This document shows, piece after piece, positions 34,401-42,890 of a DNA stretch of 64,000 bases. Positions within the stretch are counted from its first letter, which is position 1. Every line of letters starts with the position of its first letter. The position numbers were made by a program, and so were the translations under genes. The DNA comes from Candidatus Tenderia electrophaga (lineage in GTDB: Bacteria > Pseudomonadota > Gammaproteobacteria > Tenderiales > Tenderiaceae), in the NCBI GenBank assembly GCA_001447805.1, contig CP013099.1, positions 2,613,181-2,677,180 on the forward strand, given 5' to 3'. The notes below the pieces were generated by a model. That model saw nothing but the letters and a program-made list of their open reading frames with translations. It was not told the origin of the DNA and searched no databases.

Positions 34401-36089
34401 TCAATCCCGGGCATCGGCGGTCTTCTGACCAATACGGAAGATGACGAACTCGGCCGGTTTCAGCACCGCCACACCGATCAGGCAGATCATGCGACCGTTG
34501 TCCAGATCGTTCTGGGTCATGGTGCTGCGGTCGCAGCGTACGAAGAAGGCCTCTTCCGGGGTACTGCCGAGCAGATTGCCGCTGCGCCACTCGTTGTAGA
34601 GAAAGCTGATCACCGCCTCGCGCACGTTGGCCCAGAGTTGCGGGCCATTGTTCTCGAACACCGCCCACTGGGTGCTGCGGTCGATGGAGTGCTCCAGATA
34701 GAGAAAGAAGCGCCGCGGCCCGATGTATTTCCATTCCGGATCGGAGCTGGCGGTGCGCGAGCCCCAGACACGATAGCCGCGCCCGGGGAAGAAGCGCAGA
34801 CAGTTGACGCCGCGCGGATTGAGTATCTCCTGCTCGGCGTGGCTGATGTTGCGTTCGAACCGCAAGCTGCCGCGCACCACTTCATTGCCGGGCGACTTCG
34901 CCACGCTGCGAGCGATGTCGTTGCGGGCGTAGATACCGCAGATGAACCCGGAAGGCGGCAGGGTGATTTCGCGCGGGATGCTGACATCGTCGGGTCGCGC
35001 CAACGGATTGGAGACCACCACCCACGGATAGTACATGGCGGCATAGCTGGAATCGACGACGCTTTTGTCGGTCAAGGCCTCGGTGGGGATGATGCCGGCG
35101 CGGGTGTCCAGCACGGCAAAGCGGTAGGCCTTGCGCGTTTCCGCATGGGTAATCAGGGCGCCCTGTATCCCCTCGCGGTCGCTGAAGGAGGCATAGCCCG
35201 GCGCGGCCACGATGGAGATGTCATCGACGCGTCCCAACTCCCCCAACGGATTGGTGTAATCGCCGGCCGCCGGCTCGCCGCCGTCACTGCCGCCGCTCAA
35301 CGCCTGGGCGGTGCCGTCGATGCTATCGAGGACGGCGTGGAGGCGGAAGGCATCCACGCCGTCACCCGGCTCCAGGGCAAAGGCCAGCTCCAGCTGATCC
35401 ACCAGACGGTCGGGGTTGGGGCTGAGCACATCGCCGATGTAGCGCGGATGGCCGGGCGCGAGGCCGAGATTTTCATAGAAATAATCATTGCCGTCGGCGT
35501 CGCTGACCAGCACATTGGCGGTGATGAAATTTTCGTCCCCACCCAACGCACCGAAGGCCGTGTCGCCGCTATCCACGAAACCGCCCGCGCCGCGAATAAA
35601 GAGGGTGCCGCCGTCATCCATCACCGTGCCCAGGGGCGCGCGATCCAAGGACATGGCGGTGACCGGTGTCTCCAGCAAGGAGACCGTCACCGTGCCGTTG
35701 CCGTTACGCCCGGGCGAACGGGCGATGAAACGGATGTTGTTGGCGTCGTCGGCATCGCCGCCGGCAAAGGCGCTGCGGGCGATGCCGTCACCGCCGCTGG
35801 CGCTGTAGACGCGCGCCATGAACAAACGTGCGCCGCCGTTATCGAAATAGTTGCGCACCGCGTGGGCCACGTAGTTGGGCACCTCGCCGGCACCGAAGTC
35901 GAGGTTTTCGAAGCCGCCGAAAATGCGTTCGAAGTCGCCGAAGCTGGTGATCAACACCGGTTCGCCGGTGGTCGCCCCCTTGCGTGTCGGGCCGGCAAAG
36001 GCGGTGGTGCTGGTGCTGACACCCTCGATGGATTTGGCGCGGAAACTGGTCTCTTCCACATAGACGCCGGGGGCTAGGTATTCAGGCAT
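34401..36089 (-). CDS. eCIS sheath protein 1 (Afp2/3-like main sheath)
   Basis: 562 aa; AAGGGAG precedes the ATG. N-terminus MPEYLAPGVYVEETSFRAKS and VSTSTTAFAGPTRKGATTGE is diagnostic for contractile sheath proteins. The C-terminal handshake domain is clear (IDRSTQWAVFENNGPQLWAN, EEAFFVRCDRSTMTQNDLDN, KPAEFVIFRIGQKTADARD). It forms the contractile outer tube that drives the inner tube into the target. First of two sheath genes and probably the major subunit. Confidence 0.96.
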   Translation of the reverse strand: MPEYLAPGVYVEETSFRAKSIEGVSTSTTAFAGPTRKGATTGEPVLITSFGDFERIFGGFENLDFGAGEVPNYVAHAVRNYFDNGGARLFMARVYSASGGDGIARSAFAGGDADDANNIRFIARSPGRNGNGTVTVSLLETPVTAMSLDRAPLGTVMDDGGTLFIRGAGGFVDSGDTAFGALGGDENFITANVLVSDADGNDYFYENLGLAPGHPRYIGDVLSPNPDRLVDQLELAFALEPGDGVDAFRLHAVLDSIDGTAQALSGGSDGGEPAAGDYTNPLGELGRVDDISIVAAPGYASFSDREGIQGALITHAETRKAYRFAVLDTRAGIIPTEALTDKSVVDSSYAAMYYPWVVVSNPLARPDDVSIPREITLPPSGFICGIYARNDIARSVAKSPGNEVVRGSLRFERNISHAEQEILNPRGVNCLRFFPGRGYRVWGSRTASSDPEWKYIGPRRFFLYLEHSIDRSTQWAVFENNGPQLWANVREAVISFLYNEWRSGNLLGSTPEEAFFVRCDRSTMTQNDLDNGRMICLIGVAVLKPAEFVIFRIGQKTADARD

Positions 36090-36105
36090 GATCGATCTCC
36101 CTTGT

Positions 36106-36888
36106 TCAGGTTAAGTTGATAGCTACGCGTTCCATCCGTCCGGTGGCGAGCTCCAAATCCATGCTCACGCGCCGATGGGTTTCGTGGTCTTGTTCCAACA
36201 GGTCGGGGTCAACGGGCCAAGACGTGGACGGCGCCAGGGATAATTCCAGGCGCACCGCCAGGGTGTTGACCAAGACCGGCGCTTCCTCGTCGCCGTCACC
36301 CCCCTCTCCCGCGTCGGCGTCGGCGAACTTGGTAACCGGGACGCCGGGCACGATCACCAACGCCTCGCCGCGCTCATCGGAGATGCCGCTGGCCAGCACC
36401 TTGTCGTCCTCGGCATTGATGATGCGGATGAGGCTGCCGCGCACCGGCGGCGCCGTAGCCGGGTCCGGCCCCTGGGTGACGCTGGCGCGGACCGTGCTCC
36501 AGTTGTGCGACAGGACGGCGGTAGCGGCGGGATACATGGCGACGTCCCGCGGCGTAAACAACGAGTCGCTGTGGCCCGCATTGTCCGGGTCGGGATCGCG
36601 CGGCAGACGCAGGGTCACCAGGCGCGGCAGGTAACGCCGCTGCGGATCGGCGATCTCAAAAACGTATTGATTGGCCTGCAAGGCCGGAGCATCCGGCGGC
36701 GCCAGGAAGGCCTCGCTGTGCGACGCCAGCCCGTCGGCGTGGGTGATGACATAAAAACCGCGCCGATTGCGCAGCAGGCGCGCACTGGGTGAACCAATCT
36801 GCATGGCACGCGTCAACGGCGTCTGTGTCGCCCGATCCACCAGGCGCAGCGCACCCAAGACGCGTTGTTCGATGCGTTCAATCAGCAT
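36106..36888 (-). CDS. eCIS-associated protein of unknown function (260 aa)
   Basis: 260 aa from the ATG at 36888, which overlaps the end of the DUF4255 gene by 11 bases; an earlier ATG would lie fully inside that gene. Mostly beta, with segments such as RRGFYVITHADGLASHSEAF, YVFEIADPQRRYLPRLVTLR and GSLIRIINAEDDKVLASGIS. The last could be a carboxypeptidase-regulatory-like beta-sandwich. Its place between tail terminator and sheath suggests a cap or sheath-end component. Confidence 0.6.
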   Translation of the reverse strand: MLIERIEQRVLGALRLVDRATQTPLTRAMQIGSPSARLLRNRRGFYVITHADGLASHSEAFLAPPDAPALQANQYVFEIADPQRRYLPRLVTLRLPRDPDPDNAGHSDSLFTPRDVAMYPAATAVLSHNWSTVRASVTQGPDPATAPPVRGSLIRIINAEDDKVLASGISDERGEALVIVPGVPVTKFADADAGEGGDGDEEAPVLVNTLAVRLELSLAPSTSWPVDPDLLEQDHETHRRVSMDLELATGRMERVAINLT

Positions 36889-37498
36889 CGTCGTCACGCT
36901 TCTCTTCATATTGATAGCGGGTCGCCACCACCGGCAGGCCGGTCTCCGCATCGTCCGGATCGATGCGGATCACCCGGGCGATGTAGGACAGGGACAGGCG
37001 GTAGTTGGGCGCCAGGGCGTCCCAGATGCGCATCAGGTCCTCGTTGGAGAGCTCCGCCGGGATAATCTGCACCACGTCGTCCTGGCGCCAGCCGCCCTCC
37101 TCGGTCAACGACGACACATCCATGATGGGGTGTTGGTGCAGTTGACTCATAACCCAGGCGCAAATGGTGTGTTCGGCGGCGGCGCTGTCGGCCCACACGC
37201 TGATGAGAAAATGCAGGTCCACCGACAGCGGCACGGCATCGTCTAGCGCACCTCTGGCCCGGGTCTGACTGCGCATATGCTCGTTAATCGTGACGCGATA
37301 GAGATACAAAGTGAGGGACGTGCCGAAATCGGCGTCGGGCTCCAGCTCGCCGGAGGCGATGACTCTGAAATTACAGGGATACTCATCCTGCATGGTGGTA
37401 TTCGGCGCGCCCTCGGGCAGCGGGTACGCCTCATAGGCGTTTTGCAAATATTGAACAATGGAATTGCACACTGAATGGATGCTCTTGATATTTGCCAT
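36878..37498 (-). CDS. DUF4255 protein, eCIS tail terminator/cap (Afp16-like)
   Basis: 206 aa. DUF4255 features: SVCNSIVQYLQNAYEAYPLP, SLTLYLYRVTINEHMRSQTR, PLSVDLHFLISVWADSAAAE, LSNEDLMRIWDALAPNYRLS and SYIARVIRIDPDDAETG. Afp16/Pvc16 proteins of this family cap the distal end of sheath and tube and set the particle's end. One of the most reliable eCIS markers; located near the head of the operon. Confidence 0.92.
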   Translation of the reverse strand: MANIKSIHSVCNSIVQYLQNAYEAYPLPEGAPNTTMQDEYPCNFRVIASGELEPDADFGTSLTLYLYRVTINEHMRSQTRARGALDDAVPLSVDLHFLISVWADSAAAEHTICAWVMSQLHQHPIMDVSSLTEEGGWRQDDVVQIIPAELSNEDLMRIWDALAPNYRLSLSYIARVIRIDPDDAETGLPVVATRYQYEEKRDDDAD

Positions 37499-37526
37499 GA
37501 GTCTAAGCGGAGCCTTTTTTCACTCT

Positions 37527-37775
37527 TCAGTGATTCTTGTTGTTCAAGCGATAGATCGGACCGCGTTTGCCGGTGTCCTGCCTGGCCGAGACAATGCCCG
37601 AGTGCGAGAGCTGTTCCAGCGCGGCGCGCACCACTTCCAGTTCCGTGCGAATGCGTTGTCGCGCTATCCACCAGCTGGCAATGCCCTCGAGCGAGTCGGC
37701 GGCCTGGGGATGAGATTCCAGGTAGTGTTCGATTTCATGGGCCACGTTGCTGACCCGGTCCTCCCATTCACACAT
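37527..37775 (-). CDS. Small helical protein at the head of the eCIS operon (82 aa)
   Basis: 82 aa, first gene after the sigma-54 promoter. MCEWEDRVSNVAHEIEHYLE, SLEGIASWWIARQRIRTELE and SGIVSARQDTGKRGPIYRLN suggest helices followed by a short wing, as in winged-helix proteins. Similar small proteins are found at the head of eCIS loci. It may be a regulator or an assembly helper; function unknown. Confidence 0.6.
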   Translation of the reverse strand: MCEWEDRVSNVAHEIEHYLESHPQAADSLEGIASWWIARQRIRTELEVVRAALEQLSHSGIVSARQDTGKRGPIYRLNNKNH

Positions 37776-37813
37776 GCGCGGCCCCTGACTATCGTTTTAC
37801 CTGGTGTCACACA

Positions 37814-37828
37814 GCAGAAAGCGTGCCA
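37814..37828 (-). promoter_or_regulatory. Sigma-54 (-24/-12) promoter for the eCIS operon
   Basis: Minus-strand TGGCACGCTTTCTGC fits the sigma-54 consensus TGGCACG-N4-TTGC with one mismatch and the invariant GG-N10-GC spacing. It lies 39 bases before the first eCIS ATG (37775), and a sigma-54 activator gene lies just upstream. Confidence 0.75.
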
Positions 37829-37938
37829 GCCACATAGAGAAGACAAGTGTTTGATTATTGGTGATGGGAGACGAAAGGTGGTGCGGCACATAGGGTAAAA
37901 AGGGCCAGGTACATGAGGAAAACTCGGGCACTTTTACC

Positions 37939-37958
37939 CGGCACAAATACCGGTGCCG
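37939..37958. promoter_or_regulatory. Possible activator-binding site upstream of the sigma-54 promoter
   Basis: Dyad CGGCAC-N8-GTGCCG, centred about 125 bases upstream of the -24 element, a usual distance for enhancer-binding proteins. GGCAC half-sites recur at 37,885 and 37,927. Functional role inferred from position only. The rest of the 37,830-38,093 gap has no gene. Confidence 0.4.
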
Positions 37959-38039
37959 CGGGGTCTGCTGCGTGACGAAGTCATCGATTCCCTCAAGCGC
38001 TTATGAGGCGTCTCGTCCGAGTCCTGCGCTGTGCCTCCC

Positions 38040-38072
38040 CGTGTTTAAAGGGGGTTAGGGGAGATTTCATTC
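38040..38072. repeat. Fragment of the GC-rich palindromic element
   Basis: GTTTAAAGGGGGTTAGGGG followed by AGATTTCATT is one half of the element family seen throughout the eCIS locus, directly after the sigma-54 activator gene's stop codon. Confidence 0.55.
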
Positions 38073-38093
38073 CACCACAGACGACGCTGAGTA

Positions 38094-39470
38094 TTACTCG
38101 CCGGGGAACTGCTTTCTGCTGATGCCGTGCTTCTCCAACAGTTTGGCAAAGGTACGCCGTTCCTTGCCCGCCTGCCGCGCCGCCTGAGAGACATTGCCCT
38201 TGGCGTCCTCAAGCACGTATTGCAGATAGCTGCGCTCGAATTCGCGCACCACCACCGATTTGGCATCCTGAAAATTGCGTCCGTAGAGGGCGCGATAACG
38301 CCGGTCGCGCATATTGCTACGGCGTTCGCCCGCGCTGCCTTGCAACGGCTGAATGCTGATACAGGGTGTATCGGCCAGCAGGAATTCCCGCAGAATCAGG
38401 TTCTCCAGCTCGCGCACGTTTCCGGGCCAGTCGTAACGCGCCATCCAGCGCAGGGTAGCGGGATCCAGGTACTTATCATATTGCTGATACATCTCCCGAT
38501 ATCGGTCGATGAAATACTCGGCCAGCATGACCACGTCATCACCCCGTTCACGCAGCGGCGGCAGCTGTAAGCTAAGAATATTGATGCGATAGAATAGATC
38601 GCGGCGAAAAAATCCCTGTGTCACCAGGCGCTCGAGCGGTTCATTGCTGGCGGTGATCAAGCGCAGTTTGGCCTGTCTGCTTTGCTCAGCACCCAGGGGT
38701 CGGTATTCATAGTCCTGCAGAAAACGCAGCAGGGACACCTGACCCTTGGCGCTGAGGGCCTCGATTTCGTCCAGAAACAAGGTACCGCCCTCGGCCTGCT
38801 GCACCAGGCCGAGCTGGGAATGGCGGGCATCGGTATAGGCGCCTTTGACGTGACCGAAGAGTTCGTTTTCCACCAGATTGTCCGGCAAGGCGCCGCAGTT
38901 GACGGCGACAAAGGGCTTGCCGTCTTCCAGGCCCTGGTAATGGATGGCGCGGGCGATCTTTTCCTTGCCGGTGCCGGTTTCACCCAGAATCAACACCGGC
39001 GCATCGCATTTGCAATACTTGCCGATATCGGTGATCACACTGTGGAACGATTCGGATGCGCCGATGAGATTCAGCCTCAGCGTCAGCCGGCGCTCCAGGC
39101 GCCGTCCGACCGTGGCCAGACGCTGAAGACGCTGGAGCTTGGCCGACAATTCTTCATACCCTCCCGGCCAGGCGATGACCTCGCTGCACACCTGGGTACG
39201 CTGACTGGGTATTTCTACCTCCGCGACGGGCAGCAAGCCGAGTACGGGATGGCTTTTTAGCTTTGACCATGCGGCGTCAGGCTCGGTAACGAAGGAGGTA
39301 AAATCGACGATCAAGACCTCGTGAGGCGACAACACGATGGTCGCCAGCGCCTCAGGCGTCAGCCAACGAATTGAATCAGCTTTTACGTGTTTGAGATGTA
39401 CGTCCAGCCGAGCGGCGAGCGCATCCGGTCGGCTGGACACCAAAGCAAAAAGTGGCTCTTCCTGGCCCAT
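38094..39470 (-). CDS. Sigma-54-dependent transcriptional activator (enhancer-binding protein)
   Basis: 458 aa from the ATG at 39470 (AAGGGA upstream); 32 codons further upstream are open but less protein-like. N-terminal 130 residues form a divergent receiver-like domain without an obvious phosphoacceptor context (VLIVDFTSFV). The AAA+ domain has Walker A GETGTGKE, the sigma-54 contact loop as GAYTDA (variant of GAFTGA), Walker B GGTLFLDEIEAL, FFRRDLFYRINILSLQLPPL and DWPGNVRELENL. The C-terminus has a Fis-type helix-turn-helix (GNVSQAARQAGKERRTFAKL). It very likely switches on the eCIS operon from the promoter at 37,814-37,828. Confidence 0.92.
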   Translation of the reverse strand: MGQEEPLFALVSSRPDALAARLDVHLKHVKADSIRWLTPEALATIVLSPHEVLIVDFTSFVTEPDAAWSKLKSHPVLGLLPVAEVEIPSQRTQVCSEVIAWPGGYEELSAKLQRLQRLATVGRRLERRLTLRLNLIGASESFHSVITDIGKYCKCDAPVLILGETGTGKEKIARAIHYQGLEDGKPFVAVNCGALPDNLVENELFGHVKGAYTDARHSQLGLVQQAEGGTLFLDEIEALSAKGQVSLLRFLQDYEYRPLGAEQSRQAKLRLITASNEPLERLVTQGFFRRDLFYRINILSLQLPPLRERGDDVVMLAEYFIDRYREMYQQYDKYLDPATLRWMARYDWPGNVRELENLILREFLLADTPCISIQPLQGSAGERRSNMRDRRYRALYGRNFQDAKSVVVREFERSYLQYVLEDAKGNVSQAARQAGKERRTFAKLLEKHGISRKQFPGE

Positions 39471-39631
39471 GTTATTATTCCCTTCCCTTATCCGCGGCGG
39501 CATTCTGTCTTTATTATTCCGCCGTTCTACCCACGAAGCATGCTTATTATAGTGTGCGGCGCACACTAAATTAGATCAACGCTTTGGATTACGCAACACT
39601 CCAGACCTAAGCGTCGAACGAATGTCCCCGA

Positions 39632-39661
39632 TTGACGACAGAGCACAGTCCGCGCTGTAGT
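39632..39661 (+). promoter_or_regulatory. Possible sigma-70 promoter for the TPR/PDZ gene
   Basis: TTGACG and TGTAGT separated by 18 bases, about 100 bases before the ATG at 39763. The 39,567-39,762 gap otherwise separates two divergent genes and holds nothing else I can name. Confidence 0.4.
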
Positions 39662-39762
39662 AACATTACCGTATTGTGACAATGCCCAAGGCCCGAAACC
39701 AGCCATGGGTGATCGACCTATAATGATTTCCTATCGCGCTTACACAGACCGAGCCACCGATC

Positions 39763-41259
39763 ATGACCGATATCGAATCCAACAGCGACGCCATGCCCTG
39801 CCGCTACTGCCGTCAACCCGTGCATCCGCTGGCGACAAAATGTCCACACTGCGGCGAACATTTGACCGACGCCTCGCAATCCCAACGAATCGGCAAGAAG
39901 ATCCTCGCCGCGGTGGGCGTGACTACCGCATTGCTCAGTCTGTTCTTTGGCCTTAAGGAAGGTTACTTCTTTGTCGAGCAACGCCAGCAGCAACGCGAGA
40001 TGTTCGCGGCCCATCTAAGCGCCGCCGAACACTTTCTCAAACTCGACAATCTGGAATACGCCGAGGCCAGCCTCAATCGTGCACTCGATATCAATCCCAA
40101 CGACACACAACTTCAGCTCAGATACTTTCTGCTACGTGCGCGCAACTTGTTACGCGAAGCCGATTACTACGGCGTGCAACTGCCCGATGAATACATGGCG
40201 GTGATGCCGGAACTGATTACCCGCGGATTCAGCCTGATCGAAAACGACTTTGCCAGCCACGACCAGGCCCGCCTGCTACTGTCGCTGGCGCGACTGTTGC
40301 AATATGATCGCCGCTGGCAAACACCGGACGCGGTGGCGGCGCTATTCGCCGACGCGCGGGCACTTTCCCCCCACGATGCCGATGTTGCCTACTGGTATGG
40401 GGAATGGCTGATGAACCAAGCGCCTCCCGACGAACACGGATTATCCTTGATGCAGGAAGCCGTGCAACGACAACCGGATAACGCCCTGTACCACTACGGC
40501 CTGGGACGCTATCAAGCACGCCGGCAGGACTATGCCGTCGCCATCGAATCGCTCAAACAGGCCATTCTGCTCAGGCCTAAACAACATGAGCTGCAGACCA
40601 TACGCGCCGCTAACGAGGCCGAGCATGCCCTGCGTCAGGCACTGCTGGACGCCGATACGCAAAACGAGATTACGGGCACCGATTTTTACGGACTGAGCAT
40701 GAGCGAGCGTATCGCCTTGGCCGAATTTGCACTGGAGCACGGCAGCAGCAACCGGCGCCTGTGGTTGCTGTCCGCCAGGCTGTTCCACGCCAACAACAGA
40801 CATGCCGAGGCCGAGGCATTGCTGCGCAAGATTCTTGGCGACTACAACCAACGTTCCGACAAAGACAATCTGGAACTCTTCGCCGCTGTACTTGACGCCC
40901 AAGAAAAAAACGCGGAGGCAAACCAGGTCCGCCAGCTACTCGCACAAAAACACGAACGTGAGTTATACGAAGAAATTCTCGAAACCGGATACGAAGGCAA
41001 ACACCGTTACAAGGTCGGCCTCAAAGTCGCCAAACAAAACGAAGGTGAAGGAATCGAAGTCATTAAGGCCTACGAGGGCTATCCCTTCGCCAAGGCCGGC
41101 ATACAAAGCGGCGATCAGCTGCTGGAATTCGCCCACCGCAAAGTAGAAAACCTGCGCTCCATCTGGGTGCCCATCAACGACTTTTCGCCGGGGACGGATG
41201 TGCCGTTAAAAATCCGGCGGGGGAACGAGGAGCTTAGTCTTACCGTAATCATCGAGTAG
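39763..41259 (+). CDS. Zinc-ribbon, single-TM, TPR and PDZ protein
   Basis: 498 aa. N-terminal zinc ribbon CRYCRQPVHPLATKCPHC (CxxC...CxxC), a transmembrane helix (KILAAVGVTTALLSLFFGL), a short basic linker, then TPR-like helical repeats (AAEHFLKLDNLEYAEASLNR, LYHYGLGRYQARRQDYAVAI, IESLKQAILLRPKQ). The last 90 residues are a PDZ domain (GLKVAKQNEGEGIEVIKAYE, GYPFAKAGIQSGDQLLEFAH). Probably an inner-membrane scaffold with a cytosolic zinc ribbon and periplasmic TPR/PDZ part. No obvious partner nearby; transcribed away from the eCIS activator. Confidence 0.75.
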   Translation: MTDIESNSDAMPCRYCRQPVHPLATKCPHCGEHLTDASQSQRIGKKILAAVGVTTALLSLFFGLKEGYFFVEQRQQQREMFAAHLSAAEHFLKLDNLEYAEASLNRALDINPNDTQLQLRYFLLRARNLLREADYYGVQLPDEYMAVMPELITRGFSLIENDFASHDQARLLLSLARLLQYDRRWQTPDAVAALFADARALSPHDADVAYWYGEWLMNQAPPDEHGLSLMQEAVQRQPDNALYHYGLGRYQARRQDYAVAIESLKQAILLRPKQHELQTIRAANEAEHALRQALLDADTQNEITGTDFYGLSMSERIALAEFALEHGSSNRRLWLLSARLFHANNRHAEAEALLRKILGDYNQRSDKDNLELFAAVLDAQEKNAEANQVRQLLAQKHERELYEEILETGYEGKHRYKVGLKVAKQNEGEGIEVIKAYEGYPFAKAGIQSGDQLLEFAHRKVENLRSIWVPINDFSPGTDVPLKIRRGNEELSLTVIIE

Positions 41260-41371
41260 TATCGTTATTTACAGTGCATGATTACAGCAATGCCCCCTTA
41301 AACGCCATGTCATTCATATAAAATAGTGAGCAATGCGCTACATCACTACCTGTCCGAAACTGTTTATTTCA

Positions 41372-41460
41372 GTTCATCCCCACGGGTGCAGGGAACACGG
41401 ATAGTTACCAATCTTTCACAGCATAGCTAGAGGTTCATCAGCGCCCGGCGCCTCGATCGG
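41372..41460 (-). CRISPR. Remnant of a type I-E CRISPR array (two repeats, one 32-bp spacer)
   Basis: 41,372-41,400 read on the minus strand matches the type I-E repeat family (GTGTTCCCTGC ... GTGGGGATGAAC). Exactly 61 bp to the right, at 41,433, GTTCATC recurs followed by a diverged GC-rich stretch. 61 bp is the I-E period of 29-bp repeat plus 32-bp spacer, so this is a two-repeat relic. No I-E cas genes are in the window. Confidence 0.6.
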
Positions 41461-41540
41461 CAGGCTAGACACAAAACACACCGCGCCCGGCATGAAACTT
41501 GACGGCTGGGAGTGGGAAATCATGCGCGACACGTACCGAC

Positions 41541-41791
41541 TCACCCCTGACGCTTCTTCGGCAGACTCATCGACAGCACCTTAGCCGCGTCCACCGACAA
41601 CTCCGCCACGCGATGATTAGCGATCGCCAAGCGGCGGCGCTGATCAGCGGACATCTCAAACCACGTCCCCTCTACCGCCGACGACTGCTCCCCCGGCTTG
41701 GATGGCCAGCATCACGCAATACGCCGCCGGCAGCTGACCCCACCCCCTTGCGATCCTGGGACATGCCGACTTTCACAAACTCATCCCGCAT
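41541..41791 (-). pseudogene. Decayed small gene with two frameshifts
   Basis: Minus-strand pieces MRDEFVKVGMSQDRKG, then GQLPAAYCVMLAIQAG in the next frame, then TWFEMSADQRRRLAIANHRV and ELSVDAAKVLSMSLPKKRQG in the third frame, ending at a TGA at 41,543-41,541. Each piece looks like protein and they join with two +1 shifts, one in a G-run. I do not recognise the family. The surrounding 41,262-42,060 holds only this and the I-E relic. Confidence 0.35.
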
Positions 41792-42070
41792 CTTCACGCT
41801 TCAATGAGGCCGTGGCTATATGCCACCACGGACAGGGGAAGCTCTCGTTGGGGATCGTGGTCCATAATGCACACCTCTATTTATATGGTATGTACCTTGC
41901 TCTAATCGACCACGCCGGCATGCCCATTACCAAAGTATTTTATTTAATAATCATACTGTTACATTAATGACTTAGGTGCCATGTATTTATTCAATAAGCT
42001 GTTGCTTCTCTAGAAACGCATTATGTGCTATAAATCGAAATACATTATGTATTTCGATGGAGATTACGAA

Positions 42071-42364
42071 ATGGCTGCCATAAGCGTGAGATTACCGGAA
42101 GATCTTGAAGCCCGACTCACCCATGAGGCGGAAATCGAGGGCAAGCCACGTTCGGAAGTGGCGCGCGAGGCGATTTCCGCATACCTGGCCCAGCGCGAAC
42201 GGGAGCGATTCATGAAAGAAATGGTGGCGGAAGCCCGAGCCGCATATTCCAACGAAGCCATCCGACAGGAGGTCCAAGAAATGGCCGAGGATTTTCGCCC
42301 CTTTGAAAGCGACCCCGTCGACACGGATGCATCCGACGAGCCGGGAGAAAAGTGGTGGAAGTAA
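42071..42364 (+). CDS. RHH-type antitoxin of a MazF-like toxin-antitoxin pair
   Basis: 97 aa from the ATG at 42071; an upstream in-frame ATG lacks a reasonable SD. The N-terminus AAISVRLPEDLEARLTHEAE followed by PRSEVAREAISAYLAQRER is a ribbon-helix-helix DNA-binding fold. The acidic C-terminus (EDFRPFESDPVDTDASDE) would bind the toxin. It overlaps the toxin gene by 13 bases and likely represses its own promoter. Confidence 0.85.
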   Translation: MAAISVRLPEDLEARLTHEAEIEGKPRSEVAREAISAYLAQRERERFMKEMVAEARAAYSNEAIRQEVQEMAEDFRPFESDPVDTDASDEPGEKWWK

Positions 42365-42702
42365 TCCGGCGCGGTGAGGTCTGGGTTGCTAACCTCAACC
42401 CGAACCGCAAGCGTGAAATCGGCAAGGTTCGCCCCGTGCTGGTGATGCAGGCCGATGAACTCACCGCCATCGATACTCCGACGATCCTCATCCTGCCCAT
42501 GAGCACACAGGTCTACCCCACCTTCAAACGCTGGAGAATCACCATCCCTGCGCGGGACAGACTGCTCAAGGAGTGCCAAATTCTTATAGACCAACCCCGC
42601 GCCCTGGATCGAGTTTGTTTCGGCGAAGGTCCCCTCACCCGACTCAGAGCGGAAGAAATGGCGGCGGTGGAAAAAAGTTTTCTGGCGGTGATTGGTATGT
42701 GA
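42352..42702 (+). CDS. MazF/PemK-like mRNA-cutting toxin
   Basis: 116 aa with a GTG start overlapping the antitoxin end; a second GTG one codon later is also possible. The fold markers are RRGEVWVANLNPNRKREIGK, VRPVLVMQADEL, ILPMSTQVYPTFKRWRITIP and CQILIDQPRALDRV. Typical MazF length. Ribonuclease activity is inferred from the family. Confidence 0.88.
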   Translation: MVEVIRRGEVWVANLNPNRKREIGKVRPVLVMQADELTAIDTPTILILPMSTQVYPTFKRWRITIPARDRLLKECQILIDQPRALDRVCFGEGPLTRLRAEEMAAVEKSFLAVIGM

Positions 42703-42890
42703 GCGCGACAGGTGATGGCTGTTTTTCTTCACAGCATTCACCTCCTTAATTTGACGATTTGTTACATTTAGCGCTGACACTTTCTGGACCCATATCGTTT
42801 CTCGGCCATCCAGCAATGAAAATCATAATGGCCATTATCCGGATCTATATTGATCTCGTACTGGCATGCCAACTCGTTGCGAATCTGCGT

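Noticed and set aside
33668-34432. Minus-strand frame of about 254 codons with repeating SPLAPLLQRGE and QQTSPFVKGG
   Set aside because: It is a translation of the 135-bp tandem repeat array; no start signal and no non-repeat sequence.
41499-41807. Plus-strand frame of about 100 codons
   Set aside because: Antisense to the decayed minus-strand gene and without any protein-like pattern.
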